DNA of 29,743 bases from an uncultured Spirochaetales bacterium (GCA_934247875.1 CAKQJZ010000017.1:1-29743), one strand, 5' to 3'; shown: positions 1 to 7,125, numbered from the stretch's first letter. The notes: generated by a model not told the origin, from the sequence alone. Translations and numbers: made by a program.

Positions 1-61
1 GAATGCGGAAAAGTCCCGATGTGTGGATGTAGACTCCACCTTTTTTGACGAAATTCTTCAT
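1..61 (-). CDS. 5' end of an unidentified gene (runs off the window)
   Basis: An ATG at 61-59 on the minus strand is preceded by a good ribosome binding site (AGGAGCG, with AGGAG at 74-70). The frame stays open for 20 codons to the window edge. The peptide begins MKNFVKKGGVYIHTSG and is basic at first; I do not recognise it. It lies downstream of tRNA-Leu on the same strand, but a terminator at 214-167 separates them, so it probably has its own promoter (candidate at 136-109). Its ribosome binding site is perfectly complementary to the tRNA trailer. Only the start is visible, so length and function are unknown. Confidence 0.5.
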   Translation of the reverse strand, partial: MKNFVKKGGVYIHTSGLFRI

Positions 62-108
62 TTCTTACGCTCCTAGTTTTGTACATAATTTTGTCAGCCA
101 ACACGTAT

Positions 109-136
109 ATAATAGACGAAAATTAGAGAAACGCAA
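109..136 (-). promoter_or_regulatory. Candidate promoter for the gene starting at 61
   Basis: On the minus strand TTGCGT (136-131) and TATTAT (114-109) are separated by 16 nt. The predicted leader is about 40 nt and carries the AGGAG site. The -35 match is weak (3 of 6). A tandem 10-bp repeat at 145-164 lies just upstream, where an activator could bind (inference). Confidence 0.35.
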
Positions 137-144
137 GTGCCCAT

Positions 145-164
145 TAATGCCAAATAATGCCAAA
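145..164. repeat. Perfect tandem 10-bp repeat TAATGCCAAA x2
   Basis: TAATGCCAAA occurs at 145-154 and again at 155-164 without mismatch. The period is about one helical turn, so both copies face the same side of the DNA. It sits between the tRNA terminator and the candidate promoter of the minus-strand gene at 61. Confidence 0.6.
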
Positions 165-166
165 CT

Positions 167-214
167 AAAAAATCCTCTAACACCTAAGTTGTTACACTAT
201 AAGCAATTAGAGGA
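167..214 (-). terminator. Terminator after tRNA-Leu
   Basis: On the minus strand an 8-bp perfect stem (TCCTCTAA at 214-207 with TTAGAGGA at 180-173) is followed at once by six T (172-167). The loop is long (26 nt), which lowers confidence, but the position just downstream of the tRNA is right. Confidence 0.6.
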
Positions 215-223
215 GCGTAAGAG

Positions 224-305
224 TGCCCAGAACAGAACTCGAATCTGCAATCCTCGCGGAACTAGTACCTGAAACTAGCGTGTCTACCAATTCCACCACC
301 TGGGC
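224..305 (-). tRNA. tRNA-Leu (anticodon CAG)
   Basis: Read on the minus strand, the gene folds as a class II tRNA. The acceptor is GCCCAGG with TCTGGGC (one G-U pair), and the D arm is GTGG...CAC. The anticodon stem CTAGT/ACTAG holds the loop TTCAGGT, giving anticodon CAG, which reads CUG. A long variable arm (TCC-GCGA-GGA) precedes the T arm with loop TTCGAGT. The long variable arm and the D-loop pattern identify leucine. The 3' CCA is not encoded: after the discriminator A the sequence is CTC, so CCA must be added enzymatically. It is transcribed alone, with a strong promoter upstream and a terminator downstream. Confidence 0.95.
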
Positions 306-316
306 ATAACAATGGA

Positions 317-345
317 AATATAACTTTTAGCCTAAGCTCTGTCAA
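317..345 (-). promoter_or_regulatory. Strong sigma-70-type promoter of tRNA-Leu
   Basis: On the minus strand a perfect TTGACA (345-340) and TATATT (322-317) are separated by 17 nt. The predicted start near 310 lies about five bases before the mature tRNA. It is divergent from, and partly interleaved with, the promoter region of the gene at 388. Confidence 0.8.
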
Positions 346-352
346 CATCAGA

Positions 353-381
353 TTGTCAGTTGTAGCCAATTCAATTAATCT
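353..381 (+). promoter_or_regulatory. Promoter of the 388-5208 operon, apparently leaderless
   Basis: TTGTCA (353-358), a 17-nt spacer and TAATCT (376-381) are followed by exactly six bases and then the ATG at 388. The expected start site is therefore the A of the start codon. No Shine-Dalgarno sequence is present. It is one of seven starts in the window with this arrangement. Confidence 0.6.
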
Positions 382-387
382 ATTGTC

Positions 388-1203
388 ATGGCAAGAATAC
401 TAATACTAGGTGAGATTGTTGGAAAAGCTGGCATAACTGCTTTGAAGACAGGTCTTAACAACATAAAAGAAAAATACAAAGTCGATTACACGATTGCTAA
501 TGCAGAGGGGGCAACTAATGGCTTTGGACTTGGAAAAGTACATTCGATTCAAATAGGCAAACTTGGCGTTGATCTTCTAACAGGCGGAGAAAAGCTTTTC
601 TTCAAACCAGATCTGGTTGAATTCATATCAAAAGTTGGCTTTATAATCAGACCTCTTAACTACCCTCCTGAAACTCCGGGGCGCGCTATAAAGACAATAA
701 CAATCAATGATAAGCGCTATATGATAATCAGCTTGCAAGGCAACTCGCTTTTAAACAGGCAGAGCTTGCAGAATGCATTCATATCTATCGATGGGTACCT
801 CAAGAAGATTGAAAAAGAAGGTGATAAACCCAATATCATAGTTATATTCCATGCAGCAACCACAGCAGAGAAAGCTACTATGAGACACTTCTTAGATGGT
901 AGAGTATCTGCACTGATTGGAACTCATACTAAAGTGCTCAGCGCTGATGAGACTATAAGCGACAAAGGCACATTATATATCACAGATAATGGCAGAGTCG
1001 GCTCTTCACTCTCTGTTGGCGGCTTAGAGCCAGCGACTGAGATCAAGAAGCTGATGACGCAGCTGCCACTCAGGAGCAAAGACGCATTTGACGATGTGAA
1101 GATAGAGGGTGTCGTTGCAGATATCGACGATGAGACAGGACGCGCTATATCTATTGAAGTGATTGATGAGAAAGTGAATATTGAAAGAGCTGAAGCTATA
1201 TGA
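388..1203 (+). CDS. YmdB-like metallophosphoesterase-family protein with altered active site
   Basis: This 271-aa protein has the overall pattern of the YmdB/DR1281 family (TIGR00282), whose studied members are dinuclear-metal phosphodiesterases acting on cyclic nucleotides or RNA-linked regulation. Recognisable blocks are LILGEIVG (5-12), IANAEG (36-41), RPLNYP (88-93), FHAATTAEK (154-162), LDGRVSALIGTH (169-180) and SVGG near the end. Several expected metal ligands are changed. The Asp of GD-VG is Glu9, the Asn of the EN pair is Gly41, the GNH motif is G-E68-K69, and the last His of THTH is Lys182. Glu40, His155 and His180 remain. Catalysis by the usual mechanism is therefore doubtful, though fold and ligand binding may persist (inference). 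It is first in the operon, appears leaderless, and overlaps the next gene by 4 nt. Confidence 0.8.
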   Translation: MARILILGEIVGKAGITALKTGLNNIKEKYKVDYTIANAEGATNGFGLGKVHSIQIGKLGVDLLTGGEKLFFKPDLVEFISKVGFIIRPLNYPPETPGRAIKTITINDKRYMIISLQGNSLLNRQSLQNAFISIDGYLKKIEKEGDKPNIIVIFHAATTAEKATMRHFLDGRVSALIGTHTKVLSADETISDKGTLYITDNGRVGSSLSVGGLEPATEIKKLMTQLPLRSKDAFDDVKIEGVVADIDDETGRAISIEVIDEKVNIERAEAI

Positions 1204-1607
1204 AACAAAGCGTAACTGTAATCAATGCAGATGATAAATCAAAGATTTTAGTTGGTTGTGACAAAAGTGCATGTGAAGGATGCAAAGGCTCCATGTTCTG
1301 CACTAATAAAGAAAATCATTTCACTGTTGATAACCCAAATGAAATAGATGTAAAGCAAGGGGACGTTGTGGAGATAAATCTTCCAGGAAAGAAAACTGTC
1401 CTGACTGTCTTCATCTCCCTAGGCCTGCCGCTATTGCTGTTCATCCCTGGCTACTTTATTGCATCTCTATTTACAAGCGCTGTAGGCTTTTTGTTCCTTG
1501 GAGGCATTCTTGGAATTGCATTTGGCTTTCTGATTGCAGCTCTTTTCTTCCACATCAAAGGAAGTGAGTACACGCCAACATTAGAGGGAAAGAAAGAGGA
1601 AGAATAA
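1200..1607 (+). CDS. RseC/MucC-like SoxR-reducing-system family membrane protein
   Basis: This 135-aa protein has an N-terminal cysteine cluster (C20, C25, C28, C34; spacing C-x4-C-x2-C-x5-C) followed by two hydrophobic segments around residues 66-90 and 93-118 and a short charged tail. That layout matches the RseC/MucC family, whose members include RnfX/RseC proteins tied to SoxR reduction and sigma-E control. The cysteine cluster suggests a metal or redox centre at the inner membrane (inference). The ATG overlaps the stop of the preceding gene (ATGA, 1200-1203), so the two are translationally coupled. No Rnf genes lie nearby, so its redox partner cannot be named. Confidence 0.75.
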   Translation: MKQSVTVINADDKSKILVGCDKSACEGCKGSMFCTNKENHFTVDNPNEIDVKQGDVVEINLPGKKTVLTVFISLGLPLLLFIPGYFIASLFTSAVGFLFLGGILGIAFGFLIAALFFHIKGSEYTPTLEGKKEEE

Positions 1608-1609
1608 CA

Positions 1610-2134
1610 TTGAGATATTTATTGCCACTCTTGATCTTATTAGCACTTACTTCATGCCGCTTTTCAGAAAGTGACCAAAATGCAAGAAGCGAGAAGATCG
1701 AACATCCAGATATAGTACTTGAGGAAGCTACATACAAGCTCTCGCAGCAAAATGATAGCCCTATAGTTCTCAGTGGCGAAAAAATAACATTTTATAGCAA
1801 TGACCATAAAGCAATTCTTGAGAATTTCTCATTCACCCAAGAAGATGAGAGCGGAGAGATAAAGCTCAGAGGCAGCGCAGATTATGGCACTGTCGACACT
1901 TACAATGAGACTCTGAATCTCACTGGCAATGTGATACTCAAAGAATATAGTGGTGGCATGGAGTTTGCATCGTCATCTGTCTTTATAGATACAAAACGAG
2001 AGGAAATCACATCAGATGAGTCTGTTGTGGTAAAATCTAAAGAAGGCACATTTGAAGGCAAAGGCTTCAAAGGTGATATGAAGAGGAAGGTTTATACCTT
2101 CACATCTCTAGAAAGAGGAGTCATTGAAATATGA
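1610..2134 (+). CDS. lptC: LptC-like LPS-export periplasmic protein (lipoprotein)
   Basis: This 174-aa protein starts at a TTG (1610) preceded by AGAGGA. It opens with a hydrophobic segment ending in a lipobox (LTSC, Cys16), so it is probably lipid-anchored, whereas many LptC proteins use a transmembrane helix. The rest is beta-rich with alternating polar and hydrophobic residues typical of the LptC/OstA jellyroll fold, for example LRGSADYGTVDTYNETLNLTG with a conserved G-N. LptC bridges the LptB2FG transporter and LptA in carrying lipopolysaccharide or a related glycolipid across the periplasm. Its place immediately before lptA and lptB supports the call. It overlaps lptA by 4 nt. Confidence 0.8.
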   Translation: MRYLLPLLILLALTSCRFSESDQNARSEKIEHPDIVLEEATYKLSQQNDSPIVLSGEKITFYSNDHKAILENFSFTQEDESGEIKLRGSADYGTVDTYNETLNLTGNVILKEYSGGMEFASSSVFIDTKREEITSDESVVVKSKEGTFEGKGFKGDMKRKVYTFTSLERGVIEI

Positions 2135-2754
2135 AAAGAATAGCTATTTTAATGCTAGCATTGCTCCTTGCTGCTCCTCTGTTCTCTGATCCTATCTCTT
2201 TTCATGGAAAAGAAAGCTCTCTATCGCTTAAAGAAGGCAAAGAGGAAGTAATTCTAAAGGGAGATGCGTATGTATCTGTTGGCACTCTTTCAATAAAGAG
2301 CGATGAGATAAAGCTTTCTGGCACAGATTGGCGCTACGTTGAGTGTTCTGGCAAGACTGAGATAGTCGACGAAGAGAGAGAACTTGAGATCAAAGCCAAT
2401 AAGCTCTGGTTTGATAGAATCGAAGAAAAGCTACTGCTATCTCCATGGTTCGAGCTTGAAGATAAGAAAGAAGTACTATCAGCTACAGGTGGCTCATTGA
2501 GCTACGACATGAAGAATGAGTCTCTGGACTTGATGATGCTTGTTACTATCATGAAAGACAGCGATAAAGGCATTATGAGGTGCAAAGCAGAATCTGTAAC
2601 ATTCAGCAGAACAGATAATGAGCTATCACTTAAAGGCAGCGCAAGAGTTTTATGGGCTGGAGATGAGTATAAAGCAGAGGTTATCAGAATAGACCTTGAT
2701 AGCGATGAGATAACACTTGAAGGCAGAATAAAGGGTAATATAAATGGCTCATAA
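2131..2754 (+). CDS. lptA: LptA/OstA-like periplasmic bridge protein
   Basis: This 207-aa protein begins with a classical signal peptide (KR then a leucine/alanine-rich core, likely cleavage after PLFS near residue 19). Repeated short beta motifs follow, such as VILKGDAYVSVG and LSGTDWRYVECSG, and near the end LSLKGSARV, as in the OstA-like N domain shared by LptA and LptD. LptA oligomerises into the periplasmic channel that passes lipid from LptC to LptD. It is a little longer than the E. coli protein (185 aa). The start overlaps lptC by 4 nt and the end overlaps lptB by 11 nt, indicating tight co-expression. Confidence 0.8.
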   Translation: MKRIAILMLALLLAAPLFSDPISFHGKESSLSLKEGKEEVILKGDAYVSVGTLSIKSDEIKLSGTDWRYVECSGKTEIVDEERELEIKANKLWFDRIEEKLLLSPWFELEDKKEVLSATGGSLSYDMKNESLDLMMLVTIMKDSDKGIMRCKAESVTFSRTDNELSLKGSARVLWAGDEYKAEVIRIDLDSDEITLEGRIKGNINGS

Positions 2755-3478
2755 GCTCTCAGTTCAGCACTTATCTAAATACTATGGCAGAAAACATGTC
2801 GTCAAAGATGTCTCATTTGAGATGGAAAGAGGCGATGTCACAGGGCTACTCGGCCCAAATGGTGCTGGAAAGACTACATCTTTTTACATGATTGTCGGCT
2901 TCATCAAAGCAAACGGAGGCAGAATACTCATAGAGAATGAAGATATTACGCACCTTCCAATGCATGAAAGATCGAAGCTAGGACTTGCGTACCTTCCTCA
3001 AGAGCCTTCTATTTTCAGAAAACTGACAGTTGAGAACAACATAAAGCTAGTCTTAGAGACACAGAAGGATTTATCAAAAGAAGAGAAAGAAGAGAAGCTT
3101 GAGACACTGCTTTCAGACTTCGGAATCGACAGAGTAAGACGTCAATATGGCTACACACTCTCAGGCGGAGAGCGACGCAGAACTGAAATTGCCCGAGCCC
3201 TTGCAACAAACCCGAAGTTCTTATTGCTTGATGAACCTTTTGCAGGAATAGATCCCAAAGCTGTATATGAGATTAAGCAGATTATAAAACAGCTAGCCAG
3301 AAGCGGCATTGGAGTTCTTTTGACAGATCACAATGTACGCGACACATTAGAAATAACCAACAATGCTCATATAATCAGTGATGGCGAGATCTTAGTATCA
3401 GGCAGACGCGATGAGCTCTTAGAAGATGAGAGAGCAAGAGAGATCTATTTCGGCCGCGACTTTGACAAGGACAATTAA
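2744..3478 (+). CDS. lptB: LptB, ATPase of the LPS-export ABC transporter
   Basis: This 244-aa protein has all ABC ATPase motifs in order: Walker A GPNGAGKT (37-44), Q-loop in YLPQEPSIF (about 83-91), signature LSGGERRR (139-146), Walker B FLLLDEP (159-165) and H-loop TDHN. The LPQE..IF, GGERRR..IARALA and FAGIDP signatures are those of LptB rather than of amino-acid transporters. LptB energises extraction of lipopolysaccharide from the inner membrane with LptF and LptG, neither of which is in this window. The gene begins inside lptA with AAGGG upstream, and its stop codon directly abuts rpoN, an lptB-rpoN order also seen in many Gram-negative bacteria. Confidence 0.95.
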   Translation: MAHKLSVQHLSKYYGRKHVVKDVSFEMERGDVTGLLGPNGAGKTTSFYMIVGFIKANGGRILIENEDITHLPMHERSKLGLAYLPQEPSIFRKLTVENNIKLVLETQKDLSKEEKEEKLETLLSDFGIDRVRRQYGYTLSGGERRRTEIARALATNPKFLLLDEPFAGIDPKAVYEIKQIIKQLARSGIGVLLTDHNVRDTLEITNNAHIISDGEILVSGRRDELLEDERAREIYFGRDFDKDN

Positions 3479-4855
3479 ATGGCAGACCTATCATTTGAGA
3501 TGAATGCAAGACAAGAGCAGACGATGACGCTCTCTCCTCTCCTTTTGGAGACTATGGAGACGCTTACGCTATCTGCTGAAGAACTCAAAGAGAAAATAAA
3601 GAAAGAAGCAGAATCAAATCCGACGCTTATAGTCAAAGACAGAGATGCATCTTTCAATGCACTTGCAGAGAACTACAGAGAGAAAACAGATAAAAGCGAA
3701 TCATATTCAGATAGCCAATATGGCGATGAGACCGATGATAAAGCAAACTATATAGAGCGTTTATCAAGCGAGAAGGAATCGTTATACGACCATCTTCTAT
3801 CAGAGCTAGGACTACTTGATTTAGATGACAATGTACGAGCTGCAGCTGAAACTATAATCACAGCACTCGATAGAAATGGATTCACAGGAGAAAACCCAGA
3901 AGAGCTCTTATCTGAAAAAGAGAGACCTTACTTTGATGAAGCAATAAAAGCTGTAGAGTCGCTTGAGCCTACAGGCGTTGGCGCAAAAGACTGGAAAGAC
4001 TCTTTAATGCTTCAATTGAAAGCAACAGGAGCTAAAGAAGATGAGCTGAAGCTATTTCATGAGCTAATATACTCAGAGCTTGAGAATGTTAAAGCAGGAA
4101 AGATAGAACAAGTTGCCAAAGACTTACGAACAGATATCGAAGATGCCCGCTCTATGGTTGCGCTTCTGAAGACTCTAACACCATTTCCAGGACTGAAATA
4201 CTCATCTGACTATGAGCAATATGTGACTCCAGAGCTTGCTATAAAGAAGAATGAAGAAGGAAAGCTTACTCTGACACTGATCAAAGATGCACTCCCAATA
4301 GTTGAGATAGATCCATCATATGAAGAGATGACAAAAGAACTGAAAGGAAGCAATAAGAAAGAAGAAAAAGACGCTGAGAAATATCTGAAGTCTGAGCTTC
4401 AGTCATCTAAAGACTTAATCAATCAGCTGAAAATCAGAGAGACGACGCTTGAAAAGCTTGGGTGTGCGCTGGAAGTTGCCCAAAAGGATTTCTTCTTATA
4501 TGGCCCACTATTTCTGAAAGGTCTTACTATGCGGCAGATAGCAGAAGAAGTCGGAGTGCATGAAGCGACAATATCGAGGCTTGCTAACTCAAAATACATA
4601 GACACTGACTGGGGCGTATGGCCAATAAGATCACTCTTCTCATCATCTCTTCAAAGCGAAGATGGAGAGCTTTCCAAGAATGCTGTCAAAGAGAGAATCA
4701 GACAGATAATCGAGAATAATGACAGTGGCAAAGCACTATCGGACCAGAAGATTGCAGATATCCTCATAAGAGAGGGAATTCGCATAGCGCGCAGAACTGT
4801 AGGCAAATACAGAAGCGAACTTAAGATTGATTCCTCATTTGAGCGCACAAAGTGA
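3479..4855 (+). CDS. rpoN: RNA polymerase sigma-54 factor
   Basis: The 458-aa product shows the three RpoN regions. A glutamine- and leucine-rich N-terminal activator-interacting segment (residues 5-45, with MNARQEQTMTLSPLLLETM) comes first. A core-binding domain follows. Then comes a DNA-binding domain with a helix-turn-helix (VGVHEATISRLANSKYI) and a C-terminal RpoN box at 437-446 (ARRTVGKYRS; the usual box is ARRTVAKYRE). It directs transcription from -24/-12 promoters and needs AAA+ activators, none of which are encoded here. The ATG follows the lptB stop with no gap, and AAGGA lies seven bases upstream. The Gly in the RpoN box is a mild departure from consensus. Confidence 0.95.
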   Translation: MADLSFEMNARQEQTMTLSPLLLETMETLTLSAEELKEKIKKEAESNPTLIVKDRDASFNALAENYREKTDKSESYSDSQYGDETDDKANYIERLSSEKESLYDHLLSELGLLDLDDNVRAAAETIITALDRNGFTGENPEELLSEKERPYFDEAIKAVESLEPTGVGAKDWKDSLMLQLKATGAKEDELKLFHELIYSELENVKAGKIEQVAKDLRTDIEDARSMVALLKTLTPFPGLKYSSDYEQYVTPELAIKKNEEGKLTLTLIKDALPIVEIDPSYEEMTKELKGSNKKEEKDAEKYLKSELQSSKDLINQLKIRETTLEKLGCALEVAQKDFFLYGPLFLKGLTMRQIAEEVGVHEATISRLANSKYIDTDWGVWPIRSLFSSSLQSEDGELSKNAVKERIRQIIENNDSGKALSDQKIADILIREGIRIARRTVGKYRSELKIDSSFERTK

Positions 4856-4911
4856 AAATAAAGCTACAAATCTGAATGTTTATTGGTTATCCTTTAATTA
4901 GGAGGTGCCAT

Positions 4912-5208
4912 ATGAACGTAAATTTCAGAGGTATCGGTTTCAGTGTAACTGAAGAAGAAAGAGCTTTTCTCGATAAAAAGCTCAAAAAGCTCGGATTCGC
5001 AGAAGAATACCTTCAGGATCTCGACATCACAGCAAAGAAGGAGAGCAAAGGAATCGGATTCCATATCGATGCAATCCTACACTTTACCTGGAAGAAGGAA
5101 AAGGCAGTATCTGTTGATTGCTATGAACTCTTAGAGGGTATTGAGTCACTTGCAGATAAGATCCAGAGCGCAGCTAAAAAGGAGAAAGAAAAGACAATGG
5201 GAATATAG
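4912..5208 (+). CDS. hpf: Ribosome hibernation-promoting factor (short HPF/YfiA type)
   Basis: The start chosen is the ATG at 4912 because it follows a near-perfect ribosome binding site (TTAGGAGGTG); an in-frame ATG 36 bases upstream lacks one. The 98-aa product has the HPF/YfiA beta-alpha-beta pattern: an N-terminal strand (NVNFRGIGFSVTEEE), helix (AFLDKKLKKLGFAEEY), central strands and a C-terminal helix rich in lysine (ELLEGIESLADKIQSAAKKE). Such proteins bind the 30S decoding centre and inactivate ribosomes in stationary phase. It lacks the long-HPF dimerisation domain, so it is a short form. It follows rpoN, a widespread gene order, and is closed by a strong terminator. Confidence 0.85.
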   Translation: MNVNFRGIGFSVTEEERAFLDKKLKKLGFAEEYLQDLDITAKKESKGIGFHIDAILHFTWKKEKAVSVDCYELLEGIESLADKIQSAAKKEKEKTMGI

Positions 5209-5219
5209 GCAAATGCCTG

Positions 5220-5243
5220 AGGGAGCGAAAAGCTCCCTTTTTT
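5220..5243 (+). terminator. Intrinsic terminator after hpf
   Basis: A perfect stem (A)GGGAGC / GCTCCC(T) at 5220-5226 and 5232-5238 encloses a GAAAA loop and is followed by T (5238-5243). It closes the 388-5208 transcription unit and isolates it from hprK. Confidence 0.9.
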
Positions 5244-5261
5244 CATTGCTGAATTTTGCGC

Positions 5262-5267
5262 TATTAT
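5262..5267 (+). promoter_or_regulatory. -10 box TATTAT for leaderless hprK
   Basis: TATTAT is followed by exactly six bases and then the ATG at 5274, so the predicted start site is the A of ATG. There is no Shine-Dalgarno sequence, and the previous unit ends in a strong terminator just upstream, so a promoter is needed here. No good -35 box is visible at the right distance. Confidence 0.5.
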
Positions 5268-5273
5268 ATTCAT

Positions 5274-6257
5274 ATGGTAGATTTCACAGTATTAGATCTT
5301 CTCGATCTCGATTTAAAAGAACACAATTACCTTCACCTCAAGTGCGTTGCAGGACGCTCCGGACTCTCAAGAAAGATAACTATAGCAAAGATCTCACGAC
5401 CAGGCCTTGCGCTCTCTGGCTACTTTGAGGATTTTGACTTCACATCCATCCAGCTATTCGGGCTATCTGAGCAAAGCTATATAGATAGACTTGAGGAGAA
5501 GAATGACTACTCTACTATCGAGAAGTTCTTCCAGTATGAGATACCTTGTGCAATCTTCACATGCAACTACACACCATCAGAACACATAAAAGAACTAGCT
5601 GAGAAGAATGCTATAACGCTCTTAACTACCCCACTCGACACTTCAGATTTATCACGCCGCGCATACTCAATCTTAGATGAAGTCTTTGCAAGCACTGCGA
5701 CTATCCATGGAGTACTTGTTGAAGTATTCGGTATCGGAGTGCTTATCACAGGAAACAGCGGAGTCGGAAAGAGCGAGACTGCGCTCGAGCTGATTGAGCG
5801 TGGCCACCGTCTGATCAGCGACGACACAGTAAAACTCAAAGCAATCGCAGATAGCTACCTTGTAGGCTCTGGAGAGAACCCTTTGATTGCTCACCATATG
5901 GAGCTCAGAGGACTTGGCATAATCGATATCACTAACCTATTTGGTGTTGGCGCAATCAGAGAAAAGAAGCACGTGCAGCTTGCTGTTGAGCTAGAAGAAT
6001 GGAAAGATGACAAAGTCTATGACAGAATCGGTGACTCAGTCACAGCAACATACCTTGGGATTACAATACCAAAGGTAATAATTCCAGTGCGTCCTGGAAG
6101 AAACGTCCCTATTCTGATAGAGACAGCTGCTAGAAATGAAAGACTTAAGAAGCTTGGCTACCACTCATCACAGGATTTCAATAAATCTGTCATGAGATGG
6201 CTTGAATGCGAAGAAGCGAAAGAGCTATATAAGAATGAATTCGAGGAAAATGAATGA
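5274..6257 (+). CDS. hprK: HPr kinase/phosphorylase
   Basis: The 327-aa product starts at the ATG at 5274, with a -10-like box six bases upstream; a TTG 18 bases further up is in frame but would lie within that promoter. The N-terminal domain has SRPGLALSGYF (41-51). The C-terminal kinase domain has the P-loop GNSGVGKS (160-167), His145, the SDD acid pair (182-184) and the HprK signature LRGLGIIDITNLFG (211-224). The enzyme phosphorylates and dephosphorylates Ser46 of HPr according to ATP, phosphate and glycolytic intermediates. Its substrate is encoded by the next gene, with a 4-nt overlap. Spirochaetes are known for having HprK and HPr without a full PTS, and no transporter component occurs in this window. 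Confidence 0.95.
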   Translation: MVDFTVLDLLDLDLKEHNYLHLKCVAGRSGLSRKITIAKISRPGLALSGYFEDFDFTSIQLFGLSEQSYIDRLEEKNDYSTIEKFFQYEIPCAIFTCNYTPSEHIKELAEKNAITLLTTPLDTSDLSRRAYSILDEVFASTATIHGVLVEVFGIGVLITGNSGVGKSETALELIERGHRLISDDTVKLKAIADSYLVGSGENPLIAHHMELRGLGIIDITNLFGVGAIREKKHVQLAVELEEWKDDKVYDRIGDSVTATYLGITIPKVIIPVRPGRNVPILIETAARNERLKKLGYHSSQDFNKSVMRWLECEEAKELYKNEFEENE

Positions 6258-6517
6258 TAGAGAAAGAACTAGAGGTCAAAGGCAGAGCTGGAATACATGC
6301 ACGCCCCGCATCAAAGCTTGCAGAAGTTGCATCTTCCTTCTCTTCCTCTGTAGAGATCATAAAAGACACAATGACTGTCAATGCTAAATCAATCATGGGC
6401 ATAATCACGCTTGGAGCAACATATAAGACAAAGCTGCTATTCAAAATCGATGGTCCAGATGAGAGAGAAGCAATGGCAGCTATAGAAAAGCTCTTTGACC
6501 ACAATTTTGAGGAATAA
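6254..6517 (+). CDS. ptsH: HPr phosphocarrier protein
   Basis: This 87-aa protein has both phosphorylation sites: His15 in GIHARPAS for phosphate from Enzyme I, and Ser46 in NAKSIMG for HprK. Length and spacing are canonical. It overlaps hprK by 4 nt and shares one base with the LexA-like gene (TAATG). Because Ser46 and its context are intact and HprK is coupled to it, a regulatory role is well supported. A role in sugar uptake would need EI and EII proteins from elsewhere. Confidence 0.95.
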   Translation: MIEKELEVKGRAGIHARPASKLAEVASSFSSSVEIIKDTMTVNAKSIMGIITLGATYKTKLLFKIDGPDEREAMAAIEKLFDHNFEE

Positions 6518-7125
6518 TGAGAGAACTAAGCCCAAGACAAAGCGAAGTGCTTTCATTTATTGAAAGCTATATAGAGAAGAACAGCGCACCTCCGACACTA
6601 AGAGAAATCGGAGAGCACTTTGATTTCTCTGATAAAGCAGCTTGGGATGTAATTGAAGCACTTATAAAGAAAGATAGGCTTGAGCGCTCTGACGGACATA
6701 GAGCTATAAGGCTCAGAAGCGATGAGAGGCTTCATAGAGAGACAAAGCGAATTGATTTGTTCTATGGACCGTTTACAGAAGAAACATTAAAGAAGAGTGC
6801 ACCTAGTTCTATCTTCATAGAAAAGGCCAAAGTCGAAGATGGGGATTTCTTTGCACTCTCTGTAAATAGCTACTCAATGATCAATAGCGGAATCATCCCA
6901 GGAGACATAGCAATACTCTCACGTGATATCAAGACTATCTCTGATAGTGATATCGTGCTTGCATCTCCCAGCGATGCATATGGCTATGAAATGGAGCTAA
7001 GGCGATTCAGAAAGACTCCATTTTTCTCTGAGCTATGGCCTGAGAATGACAGCATGGGTATAATAAAGGCTCCAGAGTTCACTTTCTATGGTAAGCTTTT
7101 GTATATTTTTAGGAGTTATGTATGA
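6517..7125 (+). CDS. LexA-like repressor lacking self-cleavage residues
   Basis: This 202-aa protein has a clear LexA-type winged helix at residues 3-66 (LSPRQSEVLSFIESYI, then PPTLREIGEHF and the wing RSDGHRAIRL) and a C-terminal S24/LexA peptidase fold. In that fold the nucleophile region is present (SYSMINSGIIPGD, Ser120). However, the Lys of the TVKR motif aligns with Arg162 (in ELRRF), and no Ala-Gly cleavage site is found in the linker, where YGPFTEE stands (83-89). It therefore probably cannot carry out RecA-stimulated autocleavage in the usual way (inference). It may be a divergent SOS regulator or a repressor controlled otherwise. It sits between ptsH and holA with 1- and 4-nt overlaps, not next to recA. 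Confidence 0.75.
   Translation: MRELSPRQSEVLSFIESYIEKNSAPPTLREIGEHFDFSDKAAWDVIEALIKKDRLERSDGHRAIRLRSDERLHRETKRIDLFYGPFTEETLKKSAPSSIFIEKAKVEDGDFFALSVNSYSMINSGIIPGDIAILSRDIKTISDSDIVLASPSDAYGYEMELRRFRKTPFFSELWPENDSMGIIKAPEFTFYGKLLYIFRSYV

Noticed and set aside
140..166. Possible sigma-54 promoter (minus-strand TTTGGCATTATTTGGCA)
   Set aside because: The GG to GC distance is nine bases instead of ten, and the -12 element lacks TTGC; the pattern is better explained by the tandem 10-bp repeat.
45..272. 75-codon plus-strand open frame across the tRNA region
   Set aside because: It runs antisense through tRNA-Leu, has no ribosome binding site and has unconvincing composition.
4876..4911. Upstream ATG extension of hpf
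   Set aside because: No ribosome binding site, and the extra 12 residues do not fit HPF; the ATG at 4912 has an excellent one.
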